Shown piece after piece: positions 12,443 through 24,213 of a stretch of 64,000 nucleotides of DNA (its first letter is position 1; each line of letters opens with the position of its first letter). The notes under the pieces are model-generated. The model was not told the origin of the DNA. It worked only from the letters and a program-made list of their open reading frames with translations, and did not search any database. This stretch comes from Fomes fomentarius (lineage: Eukaryota > Basidiomycota > Agaricomycetes > Polyporales > Polyporaceae): contig JABYQN010000002.1 in assembly GCA_022606135.1 (NCBI GenBank), forward strand, positions 1,240,001 through 1,304,000, read 5' to 3'. A program made the translations under genes and the position numbers.

Positions 12443-13150
12443 TTACCACAATCAATCACAGCACATAAGTGCTATGAGTCCCACCAGATTCATGCTAATA
12501 ATATAGTGTGTCCGGGATTGACCTGGTGGAGACCTGGAGACCGGGCAACTTCAACTGAAACGATAGGAATATGTATTGTCAGAGCATTTCTGAAGGGTTC
12601 GTGTGACAAACGTCTGGAGTATACCTTTGATATTAGCGACGTTATACTCGAATAGCGTAGTGCCCTGGCCATGTCACTGAGCCTAGGGATCGTCCTCGTC
12701 GTAGTGGTGAGACGTGTCCTCTACATGCATGTGATGCTCGTGCTACGCGCTGCTGACTCAGCATCACATCCTACTCCAACGGTCGTCGATGTCCTCCCCG
12801 TGGTAAGTTTTCGATATTCTGTCAGAATGATGCTATAGACAGACGGAGTTTGCTTTCCATGATCACTGTGCCTTCCTGTAACACGAGGACGAGAGAATTT
12901 TGCCTGAAGTGGCAGATCATGCCGAACTTAGTCGTCTCATGGACGTTGAGCTTGAAGGCCAGACGCTCACACAGATCCAGGATTCAAAGAAAACTACATA
13001 GTACGACCAGTGATACTCAACGTCGCTCAGAATACATATTTTATTCCTACATATCAACAGCGCTGCACTTTTGTTACTCTTGAAGTGAGCTCAAAGGACT
13101 CGAACGAAAATGGACGTTATCGACTTGTATGAGTAGGTCAGGGGCCCACG
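12443..13150. other. No gene seen
   Basis: About 700 bases without a supported gene. It includes the upstream flank of the F-box relic and the 3' flank of the conserved gene that follows. Confidence 0.4.
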
Positions 13151-13705
13151 TCAGCCCTCGAAGCATGAGTCCACAAATGTCACCTCGTCGGGCAACTCCT
13201 CGAATTTCCACGAACCGACCATGGACGGCAGATATGTCGCATTCTCCAAGCCCTCCACCCCTTTGAAACGCTCCCATGCCCTCTCCTGATCGCCGTCGGA
13301 CCCGTTGTTGTAAACCTCCACCACGTCCTCGTCCAGATCAACGACGTACGCCCACTCGCAGAACAGGCCGTCCGTCAGGAAGTCGATGCTCCTGAACAAC
13401 GGAACGGGCACCGTAGCATTGGCCACTAGCTCTAGGATCTTTGCACCCGTGTCCCGTGAGAGGGATGGCGCGGGGTGCACCTCGCCCTCCGCGGCGTTCC
13501 ACGCATCCACCTGCGCCTCCGTCGGCTCGTACAACATGGTGTCGGCTCGGTCAAGCACAGCGCGTAGCTTGGCGACGTTGTCCGGGTCGCGAATAAAGCG
13601 CACGATGGTGACGCCTTGGCCGTCCGGGAAGCCATCCCATTGACCGTACTGCGCAATGAGGTATTGACCTTTATAGTAGACGAGAATGAGGTGGCGGGTG
13701 CCCAT
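13151..13705 (-). CDS. Conserved fungal protein of unknown function ('MGTRH' family)
   Basis: Uninterrupted 184-residue frame starting MGTRHLILVYYKGQYLIAQY, with GQWDGFPDGQG soon after. This N-terminus is typical of an uncharacterised family found widely in filamentous ascomycetes and basidiomycetes, which begins with MGTRHLI and contains a Q(Y/F)GQWDGYP-like motif. The protein is acidic, has no signal peptide or membrane segment, and ends VTFVDSCFEG. A conserved aromatic C-terminal part (FCEWAYVVDLDEDVVEVYNN) suggests a compact cytosolic fold. The start is the first ATG of the frame and coincides with the conserved motif. The biochemical role is unknown. It is a lone intact gene between decayed DNA and the glucanase locus. 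Confidence 0.85.
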   Translation of the reverse strand: MGTRHLILVYYKGQYLIAQYGQWDGFPDGQGVTIVRFIRDPDNVAKLRAVLDRADTMLYEPTEAQVDAWNAAEGEVHPAPSLSRDTGAKILELVANATVPVPLFRSIDFLTDGLFCEWAYVVDLDEDVVEVYNNGSDGDQERAWERFKGVEGLENATYLPSMVGSWKFEELPDEVTFVDSCFEG

Positions 13706-15039
13706 GGTGGAAGTGGGTGAGAACGGGTATTCGGTTCGAAAGCTACGGGGCTATTATGTATCATGTATGAGATAGCGACATAACGACACTTACACTGAAG
13801 AGTGTCTAAGTGGGTGTGGTGGATGAGCAGGAAGAAATGCGAAGGCCCTGCGACCGTCGTTTTATGCTCACTTGGCTTGCACGTGAAGAGACCACAGTAG
13901 ATATATCGGGCAATCACAATCCGCAATGGTGCAGTCCTAATTGAGCGTTTTTACTATCTGTCCCACTGACTCACACTGACTCCTAACCCTTTTTCGTTGC
14001 TTTGCTTTTGTCCGCAATGATTGTGTTCGCGGTGTATGCGTGGTGTCATCGAGCGATGCGCTCACACGGCTGAACGATACTGCCATCAATTTGGTCCACC
14101 CAGCCTCGGAGCGTTTTCTTTACTCTCTCGACTCACAGGCCGATGTCTTCTGGTTTCTGGAGGTCCTCGCTACTACCATGATCAGATAGGCATGAGTTGT
14201 ATGTCCACAATGTCCATATGCGCAAACCGAATGCCATAGTTCTAGTATACAGGCACACCAAGTCGAGCACAGGTCATCTTTGAGAAGACTCGAGACAGAA
14301 GCTCAACCTGCTCCTCTATTGCCAATCGCATTGGCATCCGTGTATTTATCACTCAACTTCTAGCCTCTTTCAAGTGGCACGACCTCAGTCCCGGAGAGGA
14401 TCAGTAATGGATGGAGGACGCTAGACGGCGACAACGCAAGTGGCGAGCCTTGTGAAACGACCAGGAATGATAATCAAAGAGAAACATCTAGCCTTGGATG
14501 ATTGATCACAGCACGAAAGCTTCAAGTCAGTCATCGAGCTGGAATAATGCCGTACGACATGTGTTTCCCTACATGAGAGCGTTGCAATTCATTGTGTTGA
14601 GATGGTTCTGTGCTCTCTTCTATCAGCACTCTTCATGGTCGCGGCCCAAGGATTATACAGTCGATATGTCAGACACTTGAACACTCCCGGCTGATTGCAC
14701 GCCGGGAGATGCGAGGTATCAAGTGGCCGCGTCCGGTCTCTGGTATTAAAACGTCCATGCGCGTACCGTATGTCGTCGTCAGGGGACCTATGTAAAAGTA
14801 GGTAACAATACATAATGTCATTATGTCGTCGGTCCCATGAGAGAGTATCGAAGTCGAAACAGCAATATGTCCATGCACTCCGCAGCGAGCAATACCTAAA
14901 CAGTCTGCAATCTGAAGTCAAGAGCGTAAGAGAGCGTAAGAGAAGCTTTGTATGTAAGTAAGTAAACCGTAACATATGTCCATGCGCTGCCAGTGCACTA
15001 CTGCAGCACGAGAGATGGCGAGGAGAGCGAGCAATCGTC
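13706..15039. other. Intergenic region
   Basis: Upstream region of the minus-strand gene ending at 13705 and downstream region of the glucanase gene. Frames such as 14589-15116 are anti-sense or frame shadows extending into the glucanase coding region. A short direct repeat (AGAGCGTAAG twice, near 14923-14942) lies in the likely glucanase 3' UTR. Nothing else seen. Confidence 0.5.
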
Positions 15040-17860
15040 TTACGCGGGAGTACAGCCGGAAGCAGGGATTTGGGCGTCCTCCGCATCCCATGCATCGGGA
15101 TACGCACAGCCGGCAATGGCAGTCACAGCGGGAGTAGCGTCCGCCTTGTCCGCCCAACCATTACCAATACTCGCCGTCACGCTCGCGGTGAACGTCGGTG
15201 GAGGCAGGGTCGAGATGGTACCCGTCGGAGTGTACTGCGGGATCTGGTTCATGCTCGCTGCGGGGATGTCCGTCAGCGACGCCGGGGGCCATGCGAGGTT
15301 CTGCGTCGCCGAAGCAGCGATCGTGCCTGCGCCGGCACCTCCGGTCTGCCACGACTCGTATTTGCCATCGAACGGCGAGCCGTCGACACCGAGCCGCTGG
15401 CACTTACCAACAGCCTTGCGCGGGTCTGTGGGCATCCAGCCGTTCTCGAGACCGAGCTTGTACGACCAGAGCGGGGCGCGTACGCCGTTGTCGACGGCCG
15501 ACGGGCCGATCTTCCAGGTCCAGAAGAACCAGTCACCGAGCGCGTCCATGCTCGCAAGCGCGAACTCGAGCAGGCCCTGCTTCGTCTCGTCCGACCAGTT
15601 CTCCCAATTCTTCCAGTAATCGCAGCCGGGGCCACCTCGCGAGGTGTCAGGTAGACCGTTCACGAAGAGGCCGCAGTCGTTGAAACCGTTACTGAATTCG
15701 CCCGCAATGGTCACGCCGTAGCTGCGTCGGGAGGTGTTCATTCCTGCACCCCACGACTGGCAGGCCTGGAGAGGCCACTTGCCACCAAGAGTGGTGGGGT
15801 CGCCGTCAGCAGTGATGTTCACGGGCTCACGATTGGGCTGGCCGTTGAAAGCGAAGTAAGGGTGTGTGTCGAGCGCGATACGATCAGCACCGGGGAGGAA
15901 GTTCGCCCAGTTGGCAGTGCCAGTGAAGCCGTCGTGGAACGAGATCATCGGGCCGCTACCCGCGCCAGTGCCAGTGATAGAACGGACCATCTCGTACGCA
16001 TGCAGGTAGCTAGTCACTCTGTCAGCGTGATGTACGACACGATACTACTCACTAGAGGTACTCACAAGGACTGGATCTGGTCCTCACCAATCATATGGAG
16101 GTACGGCTCATTGAGGATGCCCCACATGGGAATGACATCCTTCCACTCCGGCTGGGAGATGAACTCGGTGATGATGCGGATATACTCAAGCGAGCGCTGT
16201 GCGTTCGCGAGACCCATGACGCCCTTGAGCCAGTTAATGTTGCCGAGCTTACCAGAGTGGTTGTATGAGTTCTGCGAGCCGGGAGCAGTGTGCAAATCGA
16301 GATTCACGCGGAGGCCGTACTTGCGCGCCCAGCCGAGCACGCGCAGAATGTACTTCCAGCACACACGAGCGAGGAACGGCTCAGCAACGTGCGCGCCCGT
16401 ACCGTCCACGCCAACGTCGTCCCACTTCTCAATCGCCCAGAACGGGATGGGGAGACGGATCCAATTCAGGCCCGCGCCAGCAATCTGTGCGATATCCTCC
16501 TCTGTAATGAATGTGTTGTAGTGGTCCTCGAGGGTTTTCTGCAGATTGTCAGCACCCTTTGCCGCGAGAAGCTGGGAGAGTGTCCACTCGTCGACAGCGC
16601 CGTCGTTCTCCTGATACAAGGTGGGGACGATGAACGGCTCAAGGACGAACAGGCCGCCGAGGTTGACACCCCAGACGCGGTCCTTGCCCCATGTCCATGT
16701 CTCGTTGAGTGCTGGTGTCCAAGAGTTGGGTCGTGCCGAATTGTCGAACGGGTTCTCAGGATTCTCAACCCCTGGGAAGGTATTGGGTCAGTCAAGGATC
16801 CACGACATGCGACGCGCACTCCGATACACACGCTCGCTGCGCGCAGGACATTCTCCGGACCGAACCGCTCGTACAGACGAAACTGCGCGCCTGACAAATT
16901 GCGTTCGTATATGTGTTTCAGCTAGTGCAAACACGAGACAAATGGACGCCGCAGGAGCGTGCGCGAGCGGTAGAAGTGCGCTCCGAAAAGTGTACGGAAC
17001 GCACGTCAACCGCACGCTCCCGCACGGAACGCACAGTCAAGCTCGTGCGTCCATATCCCCGTACCGTATCATGCCCCGGGACCATTATCGAGTGAGGGCG
17101 GGGATGCAACGCACTACCGCAGCACGCAGGGAACATGGGTGTTTGGTGTAGAACGAGGGAGTTAAGCCCTTCCCTGCCCGCCCTCAGCAACCTAGGGCGT
17201 TCATCGCAGGGAAGCGTCATTTTAAGGTGCAGCGCCCGTAAAGCCCATGTGGGGCGGCGGACCGGCCGCCAAACAGCAGAGCGAGTCTGAAGGATGCGCG
17301 AAGTTCTGGATGTGCGGCGCGACGGTCGTGGAGGGGAAACTGATGAAGAACAAGTGCGGGTACTCACAATATCCACCGAACGAATTCTTGTACGTGAACG
17401 TCGACCCATCTTCCTTCGTGACAGTGCTGCCATCGCCACCAATCTTGACAACGTTCTGTGTTTTCGAACCGTTCGAGCCCGACTGGCCGTCGTTTCCTGA
17501 CGAGCCAGACTCGCCATTCGAGGCAGAGTTGCCGGAAGTGGTGTTGTGTTGGTTTGGCTTGACGACGACGAAGTAGACGGGGAGGACGACCGCGAGAACA
17601 ACGATGGCAAGCACGCCCGCCGCGATGAGCCAGAACCAGGGACGCTTGTAGACGGGGCGTGCCGGTGACCCCTGGGCCTCATCGTTGTAGTTCTCCTTGT
17701 TGTTCCCGGCGAGGAAGGGCGAAGAGTCGCCGGGGGTGGACGTCAAGGAGCGATCAGGGTGTGGCCCGGTTGGAGGGGCGAGGTACTCCGAACCGCGAGG
17801 GGTGGATGTCGATTCGACAATACTCTCGCGGAGGAAAGGTGCGCCTGGTTCCGCAGACAT
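15040..17860 (-). CDS. exgD: GH5 glucan exo-1,3-beta-glucosidase, type II membrane protein
   Basis: Proposed exons 17860-17368, 16771-16066 and 16009-15040 give a 722-residue protein. The N-terminus is a cytosolic Ser/Pro-rich tail (about residues 1-70), then a membrane anchor (WFWLIAAGVLAIVVLAVVL, about 73-95) and a Ser/Gly/Asn-rich stalk. The catalytic domain begins at GGYWVENPENPFDNSA. The GH5 acid/base is visible in GILNEPY and the nucleophile in TIAGEFSNGFNDCG; GVNLGGLFVLEPF and LNWIRLPIPFWA are further family hallmarks. This is the ExgD-like subfamily: plasma-membrane enzymes with an external domain that trim beta-1,3-glucan during wall remodelling. The first splice rebuilds the conserved GGYW tryptophan exactly across a 596-nt intron, unusually long for this genome. 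A Ser/Thr/Ala-rich C-terminal tail ends PASGCTPA. Confidence 0.9.
16772..17367 (-). other. Unusually long (596 nt) intron of the glucanase gene
   Basis: GTGAGT donor at 17367 and CTGAC..CCCAG acceptor ending at 16772. Conserved residues join directly across it (GGY-W-VENPENPF), so no exon seems to be missing. It contains one copy of the 12-mer CTACCGCAGCAC (17114-17125) that recurs elsewhere in the window. Confidence 0.6.
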
Positions 17861-18947
17861 CGTGGGTCGTGGGGCGTGAAGTGCTGGTCGGAGGTAGTGG
17901 GCAGAGGGCCCACGGCTGGTTGAGTGTATAAGCCTTGCCCTCGCCTAGCGCGCGCGAGGGTAGTGAAGTGCCGTGGCCTCCGAGTAGGGAAGGTCGGAAA
18001 GTGGGAAGAGGGAAATGCAGGGAAAACGAGGAGGAGGGGAAGAGACCGACGAACTTGAACTTGAATGCCCTTGGTTTAAGGCGAAGGACAAACCTAAAGC
18101 AGCGCCGAGAACGCTCACATGTCTTGTGGCATCTGCGCGCCCAATCTCAATCGCCCGCGCGCCACTCGTGCGGCCCCTTTCTCCTCCCTCAGCGAACGTA
18201 GCCGCTCGACGCGCACTCGCTGAGCTCACTCGACGCACCAAGCCCAACCAGCGATCGCGCCAGGTAATATTGCGCACACAAGAGATAGTCGAGACGGAGT
18301 GGAAATCGGTGGACGTCCAAAAAGACCCGAGAAGAGAGAGCGTGGTCCATCGATGCCCGGAGGAAGTTCGAGGTCGTGTAAATTGCAGAATCCTCCGACA
18401 TCGGACCTCCGAAGTTCCCTCACACGTCGGTAACATGGCCCGAAGGTGGTCGATGTTGGTTGTCGGTCAGGCGATCGAACGCCGTCTACATAATCGTATC
18501 GAGCTGATAGTTGATCGCGCAATTGTAATAAATTTGTAGCGTGAGCCTTCAGCTACAGCCTACTTGAGGTCTTGGAGAACCTACCAGTTAGCTGGGTGAT
18601 ATCCCTGATGATTCGTATTGCCATGGAAGTCGAAAATAGTCTTCATGCCCAGCTATTTGTACCACGGCGTATATTGGCCGAATTCAAGGCAGTGCTGGTG
18701 TGGGAGGCGCGTTTGGGGCGATGGCTAGGCACGGTGTGCGTTTGTGGCGGGGGCTAAGACACTAGGCTGGTCGTAGTCGTCGGGGACGAAGTGCAAGTCA
18801 AGACACAGGCTGGAACTCCATTCCGAATCTCGACGCCCGCCGGTCGCTGCACAGGCCAAGCGGAGCGCGGAGACTGGTGTTGACACGCCCTCCATTAAGC
18901 GACCAGGAACATGTACGCCTTCAGGTGTTCTAACTTCTCTCGCATGT
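17861..18947. other. Glucanase promoter side and intergenic DNA
   Basis: Upstream of the glucanase start; a weak TATA-like TTATACA lies near 17924-17932 on the minus strand. Overlapping frames on both strands (17945-18539) are not supported by family motifs or splice patterns. Confidence 0.4.
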
Positions 18948-19749
18948 CTACATAGCGCAGCGTAAGTGCATGAGCAAATGGGAAACTTCCAGATTCAGGT
19001 TATATGCAGTGACGACATATGTACTTACCCTTGATTCTTGTCCACGACGTTCATTTCGCTTCCACCCTCTGATTGAGTGCGCTAGCAAAAGCTGTGACTC
19101 CCGTTGAAACTGGTCAGACTCAATCAGACCCATTTCAGACACTTACAAGACCTAAAGAAGGCCACCAGAGTGTCCGGGGTGGGCCTGACTAAGTTCGCTT
19201 TTGACTGAGTGTGGTCAATCTAACTAGTAGCTAGTAATCCGGCCGCCCGTCATGATAGCTCATAGTGGTGGTGCGACATGGTATGGTGTCGATCTCCTGG
19301 ATTATGACATCAATAGTCGTATGCCGCTGGATATTCAGGGTGAACAAACCGGGGCTAAGAATTCTGCTCATGAGTGGACTCCATGTAAGACGAAGGTTCT
19401 GATCTGAAACGGATCTAAAGAGACGCATCACGGTTGGACGCATATATCTTGGTACTTGGCGAATTTCTCAGATCGCTACTAGTTTTAACGCCTTTGGCCC
19501 GTTTCCGTGGACGTAGAACTTGAAAAAGATCCGCCGCTGCCAGCGGACCTCTTTGATGCTATAGGTTACAGGTATGTGAATCAGAAGGGGTGGGTCATCG
19601 AGCTCAAGATGAACACAAAGGTAAGTGGTGAGAGGATGAAAGAAATCAGCAAACATCACAGTCACGGTTTTCATATATTGTGACCGCCGCCATCACCACC
19701 TCACTCCGACTGATGGGGCAAACGAGACTACAAAAATTATTGACAACGG
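18948..19749 (-). pseudogene. F-box/LRR-like relic
   Basis: Minus-strand pieces at 19674-19468, 19443-19231 and 19142-18948 read like the leucine-rich part of Agaricomycete F-box proteins (VSDQNLRLTWSPLMSRILSP, GLFTLNIQRHTTIDVIIQEI). Each is in a different frame or ends in a stop, and I could not identify an F-box or a start. Probably a fragment of a decayed copy; an intact multi-exon gene is possible but less likely. Confidence 0.3.
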
Positions 19750-19837
19750 CCCCGATCGAAAACTATAATTCAATACGCAAAAAGGAAGGGCAGCTCCAGT
19801 AGATTGTGGGACAAAACTGACCAAAGACAACTAGGTG

Positions 19838-19909
19838 TGCCCTCAGGCTGGATTGAACAACCGACCTCACCATTACGAGTGGCGCGCTCTACCACTGAGC
19901 TATAAGGGC
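19838..19909 (-). tRNA. tRNA-Thr(CGU)
   Basis: 72-nt cloverleaf read on the minus strand. The acceptor stem GCCCTTA pairs with TGAGGGC and the D stem GCTC pairs with GAGC. The anticodon stem CGCCA/TGGTG encloses loop CTCGTAA, giving anticodon CGU (reads ACG, Thr). The T stem GGTTG/CAGCC encloses loop TTCAATC. No intron; CCA not encoded. A TTTT run about 25 nt downstream may terminate Pol III. Identical in sequence to the copy at 26155-26226 on the other strand. Confidence 0.95.
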
Positions 19910-19912
19910 TAG

Positions 19913-19953
19913 CTTGTTAATTACTGCTTGTTAATTACTGGTTGTTAATATTA
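19913..19953. repeat. 14-bp tandem repeat abutting the tRNA gene
   Basis: CTTGTTAATTACTG occurs twice head-to-tail (19913-19926, 19927-19940), followed by a diverged third unit (GTTGTTAATATTA). It lies 3 bases from the 5' end of the minus-strand tRNA-Thr, in its upstream flank. The other tRNA copy lacks it. Confidence 0.85.
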
Positions 19954-20103
19954 AACCTTGCTTCTTACTCAAACCCACTTAATACGACCGCCTCTCCATC
20001 CATAGGTCCATCCAATCGTCTGCCTAGGCGAGACAACCACAACCTACCCTTTTAGTTCAACGTCATCTCTGCCATCAACATCATCTCTGCCAGAATTGGC
20101 GTG

Positions 20104-22770
20104 ATGCTTTCAGACGACTCAGATGTAGAAGACATTCATGCTCTCACTGTCAATGAACACTACGCAAAGGCGTTTGAATACCGCAAAGAACGTGAAGAAC
20201 TAGCGAAACGTGCGTTTGTGACGAATTATGTGGTAAAGGTTTTCGCATTGATATTTTCACAGTCAAGGAAAAATATGGCTCCGACGTGGACGAGGACGCG
20301 GACGAAGACGATTCCGAAGAGGCTGAGTCGGAGGACGAAGATGGTGAGGAGCTCACGCCTGCGATGGACGCAGCCATTCTCCGTACACTCGCGCGGATAA
20401 AGCGCAAGGACCCATCGATATACCAGACTGAGAAGGACGTCTTCGAGGGTAAGTCCACTTAGTTTCCGGTTTATCAGGGTACGCAGGTGTTCAAGATACG
20501 AGGACGTTAGAGGAGAGGCAGCGGACGGGCGAGCTATCCCTAGGACGCGCACAGAAAGACAAGGTATGTTCTCAGTCTTCATTCGCGCGTCCATTGCAAA
20601 CGGCCCCCAAGTCCGACACATAACATACTCTCCAACTCACTAGTCAAAACCTTTAACGATCCGTCAACACGCCATTGCGTCCGCCCTGGAAGACGCCGCT
20701 GGCTCCCGCTCACCGTCTCCGGAACCGCTCACGCACGTCCAAGAGCAAAAGAAGCTGAGGGAGGAGACCATCGCGGCGTTCCATACCTCTGTCGACGTTG
20801 AAGACGGTCATGCGGAAGAGGAGGACAACCTACTGGTGCTGCGCGAGAAGACGAAGGACGAGATCGAGAAGGAGGAAGAAGAGTATCGTACGTACCTCCA
20901 GCGCGAGGTAGGCGAGGACCTCGCCGAGCTCATAACCGTTGAACACGACGGATATGTGAAGGCGGAGGCGGAGGACGCGCAGGAGGAGCACCCCAAAAAG
21001 AAGCGGAAGAAGGAGAAGGAAAAGCAGACGAAGTCGGGGAAGAGTAAGGAGGAAGCAGACCAGGAGTTCCTGATGAAGTGAGTCTTGCGCATCTTTGATG
21101 GAAGGTTGTTGTTCGTCCAGTGTTCATCCCGCGCTCTCAGCTACATTTTGAATCGCGGCTGGATCGACCGTAACGCCCGCCGTCTTCCGACATACAAGGA
21201 GATTACCGGCAAGAGCAAGGGTAATGCCCGCGCGGGCGACGACGACGGCACCACATCAAGTTTTGGCTCTGACTCTGACAGCGAGGCTTCCGGGCAAGAA
21301 AACGGCGTGCAGGAGTTTGTGGACGAGGACGAGTTCGACGAGGTAGTAGAGCGCTTCGAGACCTCCTACAACTTCCGCTTCGAAGAGCCGTGAGTTCCCT
21401 TCCCTCTCACATACACTCAACTCTATCCTCATGTCTGACTATCACGCAGAGGCGGGGCGGAGATCGCGCGACACCCGCGCAACCTGCCTTCGCTGGTTCG
21501 CCGAGAAGACACAAGCCGCAAAGAGGCACGCGAAAAGAGGAAGGCGCGGAAGGAGGAAGAACTTCTGAAGAAGAAGGAAGAAGTAAAACGGCTCAAGGCA
21601 CTCAAGATGAAGGAGCTCAATGCCAAGCTTGAGCGCATCGGCCACGAAGGCGGCAAGAAGCTTGACGAGAGCCAAGGTCCGTTCCTATCGCACTCAGCTC
21701 CATCCGCACGGTACGGACAATTTAACAAGAATTACAGCGCTACAGGAGCTCGATCTCGAGGGAGACTGGGACCCAGACGCGCACGACCGCCAGATGGCGA
21801 AGCTGTACGCGGACGACGCAGGGACGTTCGGCGAGGACGATGTTGTCGACGACGAGAAGCCGACATGGGACGACGAAATCGACGTCGCCGACATCGTTCC
21901 GCCCGACACTGAAGACGAGGATGCGGACGGCGGGTCAAAGAAGAAGAAAAAGAAGAAAAAGAAGAAGGGCGGGGAGGTGGCAATGGCTGACGGAGGCGTG
22001 GACGTCGACGAGATGGACGCGGCCGTTGAGCGGCCGCCGCTCGGGGATGAGGAGGAGGAGGAGGAGTGGGACGGGACCGAGGAGATGCGCAGGCGAAAGC
22101 TGGAGGAGTACATGGACGAGCTGTTTGGCCTGGACTTCAACGATATGGTGCGTTCTCTGTGTCGCCTTGACCTGCGTTTCTCTGCTCAATCGTGCACATG
22201 CTGATATGCGATTTTTGCGTCTACGTCTACGTCTACGTACAGGTCGGCGGGATGCCCACGCGCTTCAAGTACACGAAAGTCGAGCCGCAGACGTTCGGCC
22301 TCTCGCCGGCGGAGATCCTCATGGCCACCGATGCAGACCTCAATACGTACATGGGCATCAAGAAGTACGCGCCGTACCGCAAGGAGGGCAAGGGCCGCCA
22401 TTGGGATGTTCAGCGCGGCGAGCGCCTGAAGGAGCTCAAGATGAAGCTAAAAGAGCGCGGCTTGGGAGCCAGCGGTCAGGTGAATGGTCATGGTGCGGAA
22501 GGGAGCGAGAAGGTGAAGAAGCGAAAGGGAAAGAAAGAGCGTATGCGGGAAAAGGCGGCGGCGGTGGCGAATGGTGTGAATGGTATCAATGATGAGGCTG
22601 AGGACGATAGTGGCAGTGATGAGGAGGCAACAAAGGCGAAGGGCAAAAAGCGCAGACAGGATTCAGAGGTGGAAGCTGTTGAGGAGGACAATGGAGAGGG
22701 TGACGATGAACGGACGACCAAGAGGAAACGAAGACGACATCATAAGAAGTCGGGCGCTGTGGTGTCGTAG
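20104..22770 (+). CDS. KRI1: KRI1-like ribosome biogenesis factor
   Basis: Proposed exons 20104-20209, 20263-20448, 20511-20563, 20644-21077, 21141-21389, 21450-21676, 21738-22147 and 22243-22770 give 730 residues. KRI1 works in the nucleolus with KRR1 in 40S/90S pre-ribosome assembly. Family signs: an acidic N-terminus (LSDDSDVEDI), AILRTLARIKRKDPSIYQ, then KPLTIRQH and the FLMNYILNRGWIDR block; a K/E-rich coiled coil (KEARE..EELLKKKEEVKRLK); and acidic DLEGDWDPDAHD. The Kri1 C-terminal domain reads MPTRFKYTKVEPQTFGLSP.EIL..TDADLN.YMGIKKYAPYR. The tail is Lys-rich, consistent with nucleolar location. A run of ten lysines (near 21940-21967) follows DGGS. The splice into exon 3 is least certain: an alternative acceptor at 20486 would give a 38-nt intron. 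ATG 20104 is chosen because it starts the conserved acidic motif. Confidence 0.92.
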
Positions 22771-22965
22771 TTTGCCACTCCTGGTTCGTCCTTTCGCCAA
22801 TATCATTATTCCCTTGGTTGGGTCTGCTTTGCATCCCCTTTAGCCCGTGTTCTCATGATTACGGACAGTAGTTCGCAGATACTGGGCCCTTGCCTTTACT
22901 CACGAAATCATTATGCATCCTCGTTCCGCCCAGGTTGAATGGTGTTTGTCTATAGCTGCGCTGGC

Positions 22966-22974
22966 TATATAATA
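22966..22974 (+). promoter_or_regulatory. TATA-box-like element
   Basis: TATATAATA followed by a C/T-rich stretch and then ATG-GTC-TAC directly at a GTGAGT donor (23100-23108). This is the layout of a fungal promoter with a tiny first coding exon, but I could not identify the downstream gene, so its target is unknown. Confidence 0.4.
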
Positions 22975-23099
22975 CGGTTCCCCCGCGACATGTTCATGCG
23001 ACTAACGCCATCGATGCCACCCGTGTCGCATGTACCCCCATTCCCACTCCCCTCGCCCTCGTCTGACAGACAAACTTCTCAGCTCCATTTCTCACCCCA

Positions 23100-24027
23100 A
23101 TGGTCTACGTGAGTTGCCCCGCCACACCGCTACTCTAGCGTCGGGTTGGCGTCGGTGAGTATACGTAGTTCGCCATAACTGCGTCGCGGTTGAGTCTGAA
23201 GTACGATTATCTTGTAGGACATCCTCCGAGACCACCGAGACCATGCAAGGTTTCATTGGCCTTAGCCGAGGGACAAGAAGACGAAGCGACCTCCTGGTAG
23301 CGCGCGGCGGAACCGTTACCTTCACCATCGTACCGTCATCATCAAAGCCCTCAAAAAGGGTATCAGTGTGCTACTGAGCGTTGCTTTCATCCTTGCAATG
23401 CATCTGCCCCGAAGATGTCGCTGCCGTGATTGGAGCTCTGAGACCTTCGACCACCAGGGCATACTCTTCTTACTGTAACCCAACCCTTCCCTGCGAGAGC
23501 GAGCGAGGCAATCACGGTGGCGTCCTAGGACTCGGTGCTGCTTCATCAATCCCTCGAAGACCTTGGATGCTTCTCCAACATCCAATCCAAAACTCCATTC
23601 TCGGGCACATCTCTCCCCTCGACTTGCCGGTTGAACATGTGCATACTCGACAACGCCCCACCCCTTCTGCCACGACCGACTCAACTCACGCAGCAAATTC
23701 ACCCACCACTCCGTTCGTCTCGATATTTTACGACATGTCATGCCTGTCGTTCGTAGGATCAGTGAGACGGTCGGGAAGACGTTGCCCCCGAGGAGTCTCC
23801 GGAGATTATCGAAGACATCTGGACTCAGCGCAGATGAGAGGCACGAGCTGCCCGCAAGGTCAGACTCGCCCATCATACTCCGCATCGAACTGGGTACACC
23901 CTCAACGCTGTCAATGCGAGCGCTGTCAGTCTATATCGCACCGTGGGCTTCTTACCCGAGCCCGTCGACGCGTGTGACCCACGTCTATGCCGTCCACCTT
24001 TTGTTCATGAATATGAATGTTCTATAG
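23100..24027. other. Region with ambiguous coding signal on both strands
   Basis: A stop-free minus-strand frame of 187 codons (23322-23885, containing ALSPDVFDNLRRLLGGNVF) overlaps + strand frames of similar length (23381-23977, 23740-24027). The + strand has a promoter-like start at 23100 and several GT..AG pairs, yet no chain gives a recognisable protein. I cannot decide the strand. Confidence 0.3.
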
Positions 24028-24213
24028 CTTACAGAGCAACGAAGATGCTTGTGCACCACAGTAAACTCGAACTCCTATAAAATAGAGTTCACTTCAGTCT
24101 CTCAGTGTACTATATAAGAGGTGATGGCGGCTCCACCATGAATAGATTGTAATAGCTATGCAACCGATACATACCACGATAAAGATATCCACGCATGAGC
24201 CGCAATCGACTGA

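Noticed and set aside
15070..15683. + strand frames of 160-208 codons over the glucanase
   Set aside because: Shadows of the GH5 coding exon, which has catalytic motifs on the minus strand.
21694..22140. Ser/Phe-rich minus-strand frame
   Set aside because: Antisense of the Lys/Glu-rich part of KRI1.
23210..23350. Resemblance of a + strand frame (RGGTVTFTIVPSSSKP) to the end of a MAGUK-type PDZ domain
   Set aside because: Only about 15 residues match, no ligand-binding loop or neighbouring SH3/GuK sequence follows, and competing frames are open; likely coincidence.
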